Shown here piece by piece: positions 50,104 through 58,482 of a stretch of DNA of 64,000 nucleotides; within the stretch, counting starts at the first letter, position 1, and every line of letters starts with the position of its first letter. A program made the translations under genes and the position numbers. Under the pieces are notes generated by a model. That model saw only the letters and a list, made by a program, of their open reading frames with translations. It ran no database searches and was not told the origin of the DNA. Source of the stretch: Arthrobacter subterraneus (GTDB lineage: Bacteria > Actinomycetota > Actinomycetes > Actinomycetales > Micrococcaceae); the NCBI RefSeq assembly GCF_900099735.1, contig NZ_FNDT01000002.1, forward strand, positions 62,001 through 126,000. The letters run 5' to 3'.

Positions 50104-51423
50104 GTGAGCATGCACACCCAGGCCGAGACCGCAGCACCGCCCATTCGCATTGAGACCTTCTCCGTCGGTCCGGACACCGACACCTCCGCGGACAGCCCGC
50201 TTGCGGCCTGGTTCGAGGGCGTGAGCTTCGGCTTCCACGAGGGGCGGCTGGAGGCGGAGGATCTGCCCAGACTCGCGGAGGCCTATGCGGCGGACGGCAG
50301 GATCCTGTGGGGCGCGTACGACGACCATCCCGGCCCGCACGCCTGGAACCCGCGCATCCCCGTGGCAACCTACGGCACCATGGTGAACTCGCTGAACGTC
50401 GGCGGCGGAAGGTTCCTCGACGCCCACCTGATCACCGCCGTCACGGTCCGGCCCACGCACCGGCGGCGGGGGCTGCTCCGCCGGATGATCACGGCGGATC
50501 TCCAGGCGGCAGCCGACCGCGGCCACGCTATTGCCGCCCTGACGGCATCGGAGGCGACCATCTATGGGCGCTTCGGTTTCGGCACAGCCACCCACACCAC
50601 GTCCATCGAGGTGGATGTCAGGGAACGGTTCGCCGTCACCGCTCCGCCCTACGGGCGCATGGAGGTTGTGGAAGCGGACGCCGCCGTCGGACTGACGCAG
50701 GAGGTCTTCGCCGCATTCCATGCCCGCTCACCCGGATCGGTCGGGCGCCAGTACGCCTACGCCCGGCGCTCCGCCGGCCTGTGGGGCGAGGAGCGCCCGC
50801 AACCTGACAAGGCGCTGCGCACGGCAGTCCATTACGACGACGACGGCACACCGGACGGCTTTGTGTCCTACTCGTTCGCGGGCTGGGAGAAGACGCCGTA
50901 CACAATGCGGGTGAAGGACCTGGTGGCTGCCTCGGAGGCCGCCTACCTGGAGCTGTGGCGCTACCTCGGCTCCCTCGACCTGATTGAGCGCGTCACCTTC
51001 GGCATGGCCCCCGTCGAGGACCCGCTGCCCTGGGCGCTGACCGACCGGCGCTGCCGGGTGCTGACGTCGGACGAGGACGTCCTGTGGCTGCGCATCCTTG
51101 ACCCGGTAGCCGCTCTGGGCGGCCGCTCCTACCAGCACGACGGCGTCCTGACCCTCTCCGTCACGGACCCGCTCGGCCATGCTGCGGGTACCTTCGAGCT
51201 CACTGCTGCCAACGGCGCCGGTTCGGTGCGTACGCTTGACGACGGCGCTGATCCGGACATTGCGATGGATGTATCCGCCCTCGGTTCGATGTACCTCGGG
51301 GGAGTCGACGCGCGCATCCTCGCCGCCGCCGGCCGGTTGACGGAGTGTTCTCCGGGCGGGGTGGAGCGCGCCGCCCAGCTCTTCACGGCGGCGCGGGCAC
51401 CGTATTGCATCACCCACTTCTGA
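50104..51423 (+). CDS. Eis-like GNAT N-acetyltransferase
   Basis: A 439-residue protein with the Eis layout: N-terminal GNAT domain, a second GNAT-like domain, and a C-terminal SCP2-like domain. The acetyl-CoA loop is VTVRPTHRRRGLLRRMI, and Tyr154 in EATIYGRFGFG corresponds to the general acid Tyr of Eis. The protein ends in Phe (CITHF), as Eis does, where the terminal carboxylate takes part in catalysis. Mycobacterial Eis acetylates aminoglycosides and protein lysines; whether this one does is unknown. GTG start by the -10 spacing; an ATG two codons later is the alternative. Confidence 0.88.
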   Translation: MSMHTQAETAAPPIRIETFSVGPDTDTSADSPLAAWFEGVSFGFHEGRLEAEDLPRLAEAYAADGRILWGAYDDHPGPHAWNPRIPVATYGTMVNSLNVGGGRFLDAHLITAVTVRPTHRRRGLLRRMITADLQAAADRGHAIAALTASEATIYGRFGFGTATHTTSIEVDVRERFAVTAPPYGRMEVVEADAAVGLTQEVFAAFHARSPGSVGRQYAYARRSAGLWGEERPQPDKALRTAVHYDDDGTPDGFVSYSFAGWEKTPYTMRVKDLVAASEAAYLELWRYLGSLDLIERVTFGMAPVEDPLPWALTDRRCRVLTSDEDVLWLRILDPVAALGGRSYQHDGVLTLSVTDPLGHAAGTFELTAANGAGSVRTLDDGADPDIAMDVSALGSMYLGGVDARILAAAGRLTECSPGGVERAAQLFTAARAPYCITHF

Positions 51424-51451
51424 GCAGTGCGTCCGGCGCGCCCAGCGCGCT

Positions 51452-51481
51452 TTGACCCGCATTGCGGCGGAACGCTAGACT
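51452..51481 (+). promoter_or_regulatory. Promoter of rpsA (TTGACC-N18-TAGACT)
   Basis: TTGACC (51452-51457), an 18-base spacer and TAGACT (51476-51481): the best match to a housekeeping sigma factor promoter in the window. It would give an rpsA leader of about 160 bases. Confidence 0.75.
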
Positions 51482-51489
51482 AGGTAGGC

Positions 51490-51627
51490 ATGTCCCGCGC
51501 ACAGTGGGCCTTGCCGTGCGTTATCCAATATCTGAATTTCCATTTGTCCGCATCCGGGCAGTTCCTCATGGTGGTGCATAAAGTGTGTGCCTTCCCGTGC
51601 GGTCCAGCAATCCGGATCAATCCATAA
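51490..51627 (+). CDS. Possible 45-codon upstream ORF in the rpsA leader
   Basis: An ATG lies 8 bases after the TAGACT of the rpsA promoter, so the transcript could begin at or within a base or two of it. The frame encodes 45 residues (MSRAQWALPCVIQYLNF at the N-terminus) and ends at the TAA 22 bases before the rpsA ATG. There is no Shine-Dalgarno sequence; if translated it would be leaderless. I recognise no family. It may be chance, since short open frames are common in such DNA. Confidence 0.3.
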   Translation: MSRAQWALPCVIQYLNFHLSASGQFLMVVHKVCAFPCGPAIRINP

Positions 51628-51649
51628 TCCACAACGGAGCCCCAACTAC

Positions 51650-53128
51650 ATGACCATCACCACCACCGAGAAGCCAGGTGCCCCGCAGGTCGCTATCAAC
51701 GACATCGGCACCGCTGAGGACTTCCTCGCAGCCATTGACGCCACCATCAAGTACTTCAACGACGGAGATCTCGTTGAAGGAACGGTAGTCAAGGTTGACC
51801 GCGACGAAGTTCTGCTCGACATCGGTTACAAGACCGAAGGTGTCATCCCTTCCCGCGAGCTTTCCATCAAGCACGATGTCGATCCGGGGGACGTGGTCTC
51901 CGTTGGTGACGAGGTTGAAGCGCTTGTCCTCACCAAGGAAGACAAGGAAGGCCGCCTGATCCTCTCCAAGAAGCGCGCTCAGTACGAGCGCGCCTGGGGC
52001 GACATCGAGAAGGTCAAGGAAGAAGACGGCGTTGTCACCGGTACGGTCATCGAAGTTGTCAAGGGTGGCCTCATCCTCGACATCGGCCTGCGCGGCTTCC
52101 TCCCCGCTTCCCTCGTGGAGATGCGTCGTGTCCGCGACCTCGCTCCGTACATCGGCCAGCAGATCGAAGCCAAGATCATCGAGCTGGACAAGAACCGCAA
52201 CAACGTTGTGCTGTCCCGCCGCGCCTGGCTGGAGCAGACGCAGTCCGAGGTCCGCTCCACCTTCCTCAACAAGCTGGAGAAGGGCCAGGTCCGTCCGGGC
52301 GTTGTGTCCTCGATCGTCAACTTCGGCGCATTCGTCGACCTTGGCGGCGTAGACGGCCTGGTTCACGTTTCCGAGCTCTCCTGGAAGCACATCGACCACC
52401 CGTCCGAGGTTGTCGAGGTTGGTCAGGAAGTCACCGTCGAGGTTCTCGAGGTTGACCTGGACCGCGAGCGCGTGTCCCTGTCGCTCAAGGCCACCCAGGA
52501 AGATCCGTGGCAGACCTTCGCCCGCACCCACGCGCTGGGCCAGGTTGTCCCCGGTAAGGTCACCAAGCTTGTTCCGTTCGGTGCGTTCGTCCGGGTCGAG
52601 GACGGCATCGAGGGTCTCGTTCACATCTCCGAGCTCGCTGTGCGCCACGTCGAGCTGGCCGAGCAGGTTGTCTCCGTTGGCGACGAGCTGTTCGTGAAGG
52701 TCATCGACATCGACCTCGAGCGCCGCCGGATCTCGCTGTCCCTCAAGCAGGCCAACGAGGGCGTCGACGCCGACAGCACCGAATTCGATCCGGCTCTCTA
52801 CGGCATGGCCGCTGAGTACGACGAAGAGGGCAACTACAAGTACCCCGAGGGCTTCGATCCGGAGTCCAACGAGTGGCTTGAGGGCTACGAGACGCAGCGC
52901 GCCGCCTGGGAAGCCCAGTACGCTGAGGCCCAGTCCCGCTGGGAGTCCCACAAGAAGCAGGTTGTCCAGCACGCGTCCGACGACGCCGCTGCCGCCAATG
53001 AGCCTGCTGACTCCGGCACCACCAGCTACTCTTCGGAGCCGGCTCCTGAGGTCAACCAGGCAGGGTCCGGTACCCTCGCCTCGGATGAGGCTCTCGCCGC
53101 ACTGCGTGAGAAGCTGACCGGCAACTAA
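51650..53128 (+). CDS. rpsA: 30S ribosomal protein S1
   Basis: RNA-binding ribosomal protein that helps mRNA loading, 492 residues. Four S1 domains of about 70 residues can be seen: GDLVEGTVVKVDRDEVLLDIGYKTEG, GVVTGTVIEVVKGGLILDIGLRGFLPAS, GQVRPGVVSSIVNFGAFVDLGGVDGLVH and GQVVPGKVTKLVPFGAFVRVEDGIEGLVH. This is the four-domain form of Gram-positives rather than the six-domain form of proteobacteria. The C-terminal ~120 residues are Glu/Gln/Ser-rich. AACGGAG precedes the ATG. It uses a narrow, highly optimised codon set, as expected of a strongly expressed gene. Confidence 0.97.
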   Translation: MTITTTEKPGAPQVAINDIGTAEDFLAAIDATIKYFNDGDLVEGTVVKVDRDEVLLDIGYKTEGVIPSRELSIKHDVDPGDVVSVGDEVEALVLTKEDKEGRLILSKKRAQYERAWGDIEKVKEEDGVVTGTVIEVVKGGLILDIGLRGFLPASLVEMRRVRDLAPYIGQQIEAKIIELDKNRNNVVLSRRAWLEQTQSEVRSTFLNKLEKGQVRPGVVSSIVNFGAFVDLGGVDGLVHVSELSWKHIDHPSEVVEVGQEVTVEVLEVDLDRERVSLSLKATQEDPWQTFARTHALGQVVPGKVTKLVPFGAFVRVEDGIEGLVHISELAVRHVELAEQVVSVGDELFVKVIDIDLERRRISLSLKQANEGVDADSTEFDPALYGMAAEYDEEGNYKYPEGFDPESNEWLEGYETQRAAWEAQYAEAQSRWESHKKQVVQHASDDAAAANEPADSGTTSYSSEPAPEVNQAGSGTLASDEALAALREKLTGN

Positions 53129-53143
53129 GGTCGTATTCCCTCA

Positions 53144-53180
53144 GGAAGCCCCTGCCCACGTGAAGTGGGCGGGGGCTTCC
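53144..53180. terminator. Hairpin terminator after rpsA
   Basis: A 16-bp stem (GGAAGCCCCTGCCCAC with its complement, one T-G pair) and a 5-base loop GTGAA, 15 bases after the rpsA stop. No T-run follows. It also sits behind the convergent methyltransferase gene. Confidence 0.8.
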
Positions 53181-53238
53181 CGCGTTAACCGGTGGTGCTG
53201 AGTGGCCGGAATGGGAGGGCACGGCCGTAATCCGGACG

Positions 53239-54369
53239 TCAGCCGGTGCGCGCGGACACCGTCACCGTAAATCGGGGGTTGCGCGCGACCTGCCGGGTGG
53301 GACCGACGAGCCGCTCCAGCGCACCGCGGTACTGGAGGTGGCTGTTCCAGACGGTCCACAGCTCCCCGCCCGGTGAGAGCACCCTTCCTGCCTCGGCGAA
53401 GAGTTTCAGCGCGATCCCGGCATGGACTGTGTGCCCGGAGTGGAACGGCGGATTCAGGACAATGAACCGGTCTCCATGATCCGGCCGGGCCGACAGCCCG
53501 TCGTCGCGTACGACGGCGACCCGGCCGCCGACACCGTTGGCTTCGGCGGTCGCCCTCGTCGCCGTCACCGCCGCCGCCGAGGTATCGGTGGCCGTCACTG
53601 TGATGCCCGGACGGGTCAGCGCCAGGTACGCGGCGATGGAGCCGTTCCCGCAGCCGAGGTCCACGGCCTGGCCCGCAGGACGGGCGTCGCGAAGGTGCGG
53701 CAGCAGGAACCGGGTGCCGGGATCCAGCTTCGCGCCCCCGAAAGTTGCGCCGTAGGCGCGCAGCCGCAGCGGAAGGGGGAGGCGGACGTCGTACTCCGCT
53801 TCGAGGGGGAACGGGCAGGGACCCGGCGAAAGGGAGCCCGAAGCGGTGAGCACCCGTGACTTCTGCCGGGCCAGACCTGCCGTCACCGTGTCGAAATACC
53901 GGTTCAGGACCGTTGTCATCGCAGGCGCCATGTGCTTGACCCTCCCGCCGGCCAGGACGGTGACGCCGGGGTCGGCCTCCGCAGCAATGTGCCAGGCGAT
54001 CTCCTCCAGTGCCTCAAGTGACCGGGGAAGCTGCAACAGCACCAGCCGGACACCGCTGAACAGATCGGCACCAAGACCGGAGGAGGTGAACCGCCCGTCG
54101 AACCCGTTCGTGCGGGCGTTCGCAGCGAGCGCCCGCTCACCGGTCAGCGAATCCTGATGGACCCGCACGCCCTCGGCGCCCGCGTGCAGCGCTCCGAGCG
54201 TGAGCGCGCCGTGCGTGTCACCCACGACTGCCACCTGGCCGGCGGAGGAGGTCTGGAGCGCGGCGGACGCCGTGTCCAGGAGCAGCCGGTCCGTGGCGTC
54301 GACGGCGTACAGGTTGTCCGCCTCGACATCGGGCCATCGGCGCAGCGCGTCAAGGTTGAACTCAGGCAC
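53239..54369 (-). CDS. RsmC/RlmG-type rRNA guanine-N2 methyltransferase
   Basis: A 376-residue SAM-dependent methyltransferase with the two-lobed RsmC/RlmG arrangement: a degenerate N-terminal domain and an active C-terminal one. In the C-terminal part, VDLGCGNGSIAAYLAL is the SAM-binding motif I and FIVLNPPFHSGHTVH holds the NPPF(H) motif that marks amino-group methylation. Likely target is a guanine of 16S or 23S rRNA; which one is not readable. Its start lies inside the end of the IMPACT gene (8-base overlap), so the two are co-transcribed. Confidence 0.85.
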   Translation of the reverse strand: MPEFNLDALRRWPDVEADNLYAVDATDRLLLDTASAALQTSSAGQVAVVGDTHGALTLGALHAGAEGVRVHQDSLTGERALAANARTNGFDGRFTSSGLGADLFSGVRLVLLQLPRSLEALEEIAWHIAAEADPGVTVLAGGRVKHMAPAMTTVLNRYFDTVTAGLARQKSRVLTASGSLSPGPCPFPLEAEYDVRLPLPLRLRAYGATFGGAKLDPGTRFLLPHLRDARPAGQAVDLGCGNGSIAAYLALTRPGITVTATDTSAAAVTATRATAEANGVGGRVAVVRDDGLSARPDHGDRFIVLNPPFHSGHTVHAGIALKLFAEAGRVLSPGGELWTVWNSHLQYRGALERLVGPTRQVARNPRFTVTVSARTG

Positions 54370-55039
54370 GGTCCACCCACTCGCGTCCGATGGGCAGCGC
54401 AGTCAGGGTTCCCGATGTCAGTCCGGCAATCCGGCCGGAGAAGGCCTCCACGACGGCGGGCTGATCATCGACCGCCACCGTGAGCCTTACGTGCTCCGTT
54501 TCGTACTTCACTGCCAGGACCGGAGTACCCAGAGCACGGAGTTCATTCTCAAGGCGGCCGGCCGTCGCGGGCGGCGCCAAAATCTCCAGCACCCGGCGTC
54601 GTTCCCGGATGATCACCGGTGCGCTGTCCAGCGCCTGGGAAACTGAGTCCGAGTATGCCCGCACCAACCCGCCGGCGCCCAGCAGCGTCCCGCCGAAGTA
54701 ACGCACAACGATGGCAGCGATATCACTCAGGTCGGCGCGGCCGGGCGAAGACTCGCGCCTGGTGAGAGCCTCCAGCATCGGTTGCCCGGCGGTCCCGGAG
54801 GGCTCGCCGTCGTCGTTGGCACGCTGGATCTCGCGGCGGGGACCGAGGACAAATGCGCTGCAGTGGTGCCTGGCATCGGAGAACTCGCGGCGGAGCTTCC
54901 CGAGGAGGTCGCGGACCTCGTCTTCGGTCTCCACCCGCTGCAGCACCGTAATGAAGCGTGAACGCCGGATCTCCAGTTCATGGCGATGCTGACCGGCGAT
55001 CGTCGTGTAGCGCGTTGCCGCAGCGGCCGTCCCAGTCAC
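54362..55039 (-). CDS. IMPACT/YigZ family protein
   Basis: A 225-residue protein of the UPF0029/IMPACT family. The N-terminal domain has the conserved ELEIRRSRFITVLQRV, CSAFVLGPRREIQRANDDGEPSGTAGQPMLE and VRYFGGTLLGAGGLVRAYSDS blocks; a C-terminal ferredoxin-like domain follows. Bacterial members are implicated in translation or stress but have no agreed reaction. GTG start, with TACACT 6 bases upstream on its strand. Divergent from coaE. Confidence 0.92.
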   Translation of the reverse strand: MTGTAAAATRYTTIAGQHRHELEIRRSRFITVLQRVETEDEVRDLLGKLRREFSDARHHCSAFVLGPRREIQRANDDGEPSGTAGQPMLEALTRRESSPGRADLSDIAAIVVRYFGGTLLGAGGLVRAYSDSVSQALDSAPVIIRERRRVLEILAPPATAGRLENELRALGTPVLAVKYETEHVRLTVAVDDQPAVVEAFSGRIAGLTSGTLTALPIGREWVDRA

Positions 55040-55045
55040 CTACCC

Positions 55046-55051
55046 AGTGTA
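55046..55051 (-). promoter_or_regulatory. Putative -10 element of a leaderless promoter for the IMPACT gene
   Basis: On the minus strand TACACT is followed by GGGTAG and the GTG (6 bases). No Shine-Dalgarno sequence fits in the gap. Confidence 0.5.
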
Positions 55052-55084
55052 GGCAAGCCGGATGGCAGCCGAGGCCCGCACCGG

Positions 55085-55090
55085 TAGCCT
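55085..55090 (+). promoter_or_regulatory. Putative -10 element of a leaderless coaE promoter
   Basis: TAGCCT is followed by TGCACTC and the coaE ATG (7 bases). It is back to back with the IMPACT promoter; the -35 regions would overlap. Confidence 0.5.
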
Positions 55091-55097
55091 TGCACTC

Positions 55098-56318
55098 ATG
55101 TTGAGGGTTGGATTGACGGGCGGGATCGCGGCGGGCAAGTCGCTGGCGGCATCGACGCTGCAGGAGCTCGGAGCCGTGGTGATCGATGCCGACCGGCTCG
55201 CCCGGGCGGTGGTGGAACCGGGCACCGACGGCCTGGAGGAGGTTGTCGCCGCTTTCGGGAACGGGGTGCTTCTCCCCGACGGATCGCTGGACCGGCCGGC
55301 GCTCGGTGACCGGATCTTCGCGGACCGGGATCTGCGCGCTGCCCTCAACGCAATCATCCACCCCCGGGTCCGGCGGGAGGCAGCGAAAGCGGAGGCGGCC
55401 GCCCGCGCAGCGTCTCCTGACGCCGTCGTCGTGCATGATATTCCGCTCCTCGTGGAGACCGGCCAGGAAGACAGTTTCCATCTTGTCGTTGTCATTGATG
55501 CTCCCACCACCCTGCGGGTGCGCCGTATGGTGGAACGCCGAGGGATGACCGAGCAGGAGGCGCAGGACCGCATCGGTGCGCAGGCAGATCCGGCCACGCG
55601 GAACGCAGGAGCCGACGTCGTGCTGGACAATGCCGGACAGCCCGGGGATCTGGTCGCGGCAGTGGCGGATCTGTGGGCTGCGCGCCTGCTTCCTTTCGCG
55701 CGCAATATCGGCCGGCGGCAGGCAGCGGAACGCCGCGGCGGGCCCGTCCTCGGCCGGAACGCGGACTGGCCGCGGCAGGCTGACCTCCTGGCCCGGCGGC
55801 TGGCGAAAATCGATCCCCGGGTGCTCGGCGTCGACCATATCGGCTCCACCGCCGTGCCCGGACTGCCCGCCAAGGATGTGCTGGACCTCCAGCTGACGGT
55901 CAGCTCACTCAGGGACGCCGACGATCTCGTCGATCAGCTGACTGCGGCGGGGTTCCCACGGCTTCCCGGGAACTGGCAGGACACACCGACCACGGAAACA
56001 CCGGACGCGGAACAGTGGCAGAAACGGCTGCACTGCAACGCCGATCCCGGGCGTCCGGTAAACCTGCACGTCCGTGCGGCGGGCTCGCCGGGCTGGGAAT
56101 TTGCGCTGGCATTCCGTGACTGGCTGCGGGCGAATCCGGAGATCGCCGCGGCGTATGCGGCGGAGAAAAAGCGTTGCGCGGACCTGCACCAGGAGGAGAC
56201 CACCACGGCCGGCTACGCGGCCTGCAAGGAGGATTGGTTCACCTCGTTCGCGGCCCCCCGGCTGAGCACCTGGAGGAACGACGCCGGCTGGTCGCCGCAG
56301 CACCCACCTGCACCGTAG
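55098..56318 (+). CDS. coaE: Dephospho-CoA kinase with C-terminal GrpB-like (UPF0157) domain
   Basis: Last step of coenzyme A synthesis, phosphorylation of dephospho-CoA; 406 residues, about twice the size of a plain CoaE. The kinase part (1-200) has the P-loop GLTGGIAAGKSLAA, IDADRLARAVVEPG and VHDIPLLVETGQ. The second part (about 230-405) is a nucleotidyltransferase-fold GrpB/UPF0157 domain with VDHIGSTAVPGLPAKDVLDLQLTV. The same fusion occurs in mycobacteria, where the extra domain helps folding or activity. The start at 55098 is set by TAGCCT 7 bases upstream; a longer frame exists. Confidence 0.95.
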   Translation: MLRVGLTGGIAAGKSLAASTLQELGAVVIDADRLARAVVEPGTDGLEEVVAAFGNGVLLPDGSLDRPALGDRIFADRDLRAALNAIIHPRVRREAAKAEAAARAASPDAVVVHDIPLLVETGQEDSFHLVVVIDAPTTLRVRRMVERRGMTEQEAQDRIGAQADPATRNAGADVVLDNAGQPGDLVAAVADLWAARLLPFARNIGRRQAAERRGGPVLGRNADWPRQADLLARRLAKIDPRVLGVDHIGSTAVPGLPAKDVLDLQLTVSSLRDADDLVDQLTAAGFPRLPGNWQDTPTTETPDAEQWQKRLHCNADPGRPVNLHVRAAGSPGWEFALAFRDWLRANPEIAAAYAAEKKRCADLHQEETTTAGYAACKEDWFTSFAAPRLSTWRNDAGWSPQHPPAP

Positions 56319-56379
56319 GAGACTTTCAGCCTCCAGCAAAGAGGACCGCTCGCGGACTGTGGCTGTCCGGGTGTGGCGG

Positions 56380-56385
56380 TAACGT
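56380..56385 (+). promoter_or_regulatory. Putative -10 element of a leaderless uvrB promoter
   Basis: TAACGT is followed by AAGACT and the uvrB ATG (6 bases). I see no LexA box in the 70 bases upstream. Confidence 0.45.
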
Positions 56386-56391
56386 AAGACT

Positions 56392-58479
56392 ATGAGTCTT
56401 GCGCAGGAGATCAACCGTGTTGTCGCGCCTTTTGAGGTGATCAGCGAGTATCAGCCGGCCGGTGACCAGCCTACTGCCATCAAGGAACTCGCCGGGCGGA
56501 TCAACGCCGGTGAAAAGGACGTGGTGCTGCTCGGCGCCACCGGTACCGGCAAGAGCGCAACCACGGCGTGGCTCATCGAGCAGGTACAGCGGCCCACGCT
56601 GGTGATGGTGCAGAACAAGACCCTCGCAGCACAGCTCGCCAACGAGTTCCGGGAACTGCTGCCCAACAACGCGGTGGAATACTTCGTCTCCTACTACGAC
56701 TACTACCAGCCCGAAGCGTACGTGCCGCAGACCGATACCTTCATCGAGAAGGACTCCTCCATCAACGAGGAAGTGGAACGGCTCCGGCACTCGGCCACCA
56801 ACGCACTCCTAACGCGGCGCGACGTCATCGTGGTCGCAACGGTTTCCTGCATCTACGGCCTCGGAACCCCGGAAGAGTATGTCGCCGCCATGGTGACCCT
56901 CCGGCAGGGCCAGGAGATGAACCGCGATGACCTGCTCCGGCAGTTCGTTGCCATGCAGTACGTCCGCAATGACATGGACTTCCACCGCGGAACGTTCCGC
57001 GTGCGCGGAGACACCGTGGAGATCATTCCCATGTATGAGGAGCTCGCGTTGCGCATCGAATTCTTCGGTGACGAGGTTGAGCGGATCTACACGCTTCATC
57101 CGCTCACCGGGGAGGTGGTGCGCGAGGAAACGGAAATGTACGTGTTCCCGGCTTCGCACTACGTGGCTGGCCCTGAACGCATGAGCCGTGCGATCACCCG
57201 GATCGAGGATGAGCTGCGGGAACGGCTGGAGGAGCTCGAATCGCAGAACAAGCTGGTTGAAGCCCAGCGGCTGCGGATGCGCACCACCTATGACCTCGAA
57301 ATGATGCAGCAGATGGGTTTTTGTAACGGCATCGAGAACTACTCAAGGCATATCGACGGTCGGACCAGGGGCAGCGCACCGCACTGCCTGATCGATTATT
57401 TCCCCGACGATTTCCTGCTGGTGGTTGACGAGTCGCATGTGACCATCCCGCAGATCGGCGCCATGTACGAGGGGGACATGTCGCGCAAGCGCACCCTCGT
57501 GGATCACGGCTTCCGGCTGCCCTCCGCCATGGACAACCGGCCGCTGAAGTGGGATGAGTTCCTGGAGCGCATCGGCCAGACGGTCTACCTCTCGGCCACC
57601 CCGGGCAAATACGAGCTCAGCAAGTCCGATGGCTATGTCCAGCAGATCATCCGGCCCACCGGCCTGGTGGATCCGGAGGTCATCATCAAGCCCAGCAAGG
57701 GGCAGATTGATGACCTGCTGGGAGAAATCCAGACGCGCGTCGAGCGGAACGAGCGGGTCCTCGTCACCACCTTGACCAAGCGCATGGCGGAAGACCTCAC
57801 GGGGTACCTGCTGGAGCACGGCGTCAAGGTCGAATACCTCCACTCCGACGTCGATACCCTGCGCCGCGTGGAGCTCCTTCGCGAACTCCGGATGGGAACC
57901 TTCGATGTCCTGGTGGGGATCAACCTGCTGAGGGAAGGCCTCGACCTGCCCGAGGTTTCCCTGGTCAGCATCCTGGATGCAGACAAGGAAGGGTTCCTCC
58001 GCAGTTCAACCTCACTGATCCAGACCATCGGCCGTGCCGCCCGAAACGTGTCGGGCCAGGTGCACATGTACGCGGACCGGATCACCGATTCCATGGCGAA
58101 GGCCATCGAGGAGACCAACCGCCGCCGGGACATCCAGATCGCCTTCAACAAGAAGAACGGCGTGGATCCGCAGCCGCTGCGCAAGCGCATCGCGGACATC
58201 ACCGACACCCTGGCCAAGGAGGACGCAGACACGCGCGCGCTCCTCGAAAAAACAGCGAAGGCTTCCAGGGGCAAGGGTAAGGGCAAGGTCTCCGTGGTGC
58301 GGCGGGACGGACTCGCCGCGGTTCCTGCTGAGGACCTCACAGACCTGATCAGCCAGCTGACGGAGCAGATGCATGCTGCGGCAGAGGAGCTCCAGTTCGA
58401 GCTCGCTGCACGCCTTCGCGACGAGGTGAGCGACCTGAAAAAGGAGCTTCGGCAGATGCAGTCCGCCGGGCACGCCTGA
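56392..58479 (+). CDS. uvrB: Excinuclease ABC subunit B
   Basis: Damage-verifying helicase-like subunit of nucleotide excision repair, 695 residues. Walker [17 protein letters not shown], the beta-hairpin [30 protein letters not shown] (Walker B region), [40 protein letters not shown] and QTIGRAARN are all present. The C-terminal UVR domain that contacts UvrC is at the end ([22 protein letters not shown]). A Gly/Lys-rich linker (RGKGKGK) precedes it. The next gene starts 3 bases after the stop. Confidence 0.97.
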   Translation: MSLAQEINRVVAPFEVISEYQPAGDQPTAIKELAGRINAGEKDVVLLGATGTGKSATTAWLIEQVQRPTLVMVQNKTLAAQLANEFRELLPNNAVEYFVSYYDYYQPEAYVPQTDTFIEKDSSINEEVERLRHSATNALLTRRDVIVVATVSCIYGLGTPEEYVAAMVTLRQGQEMNRDDLLRQFVAMQYVRNDMDFHRGTFRVRGDTVEIIPMYEELALRIEFFGDEVERIYTLHPLTGEVVREETEMYVFPASHYVAGPERMSRAITRIEDELRERLEELESQNKLVEAQRLRMRTTYDLEMMQQMGFCNGIENYSRHIDGRTRGSAPHCLIDYFPDDFLLVVDESHVTIPQIGAMYEGDMSRKRTLVDHGFRLPSAMDNRPLKWDEFLERIGQTVYLSATPGKYELSKSDGYVQQIIRPTGLVDPEVIIKPSKGQIDDLLGEIQTRVERNERVLVTTLTKRMAEDLTGYLLEHGVKVEYLHSDVDTLRRVELLRELRMGTFDVLVGINLLREGLDLPEVSLVSILDADKEGFLRSSTSLIQTIGRAARNVSGQVHMYADRITDSMAKAIEETNRRRDIQIAFNKKNGVDPQPLRKRIADITDTLAKEDADTRALLEKTAKASRGKGKGKVSVVRRDGLAAVPAEDLTDLISQLTEQMHAAAEELQFELAARLRDEVSDLKKELRQMQSAGHA

Positions 58480-58482
58480 TCC

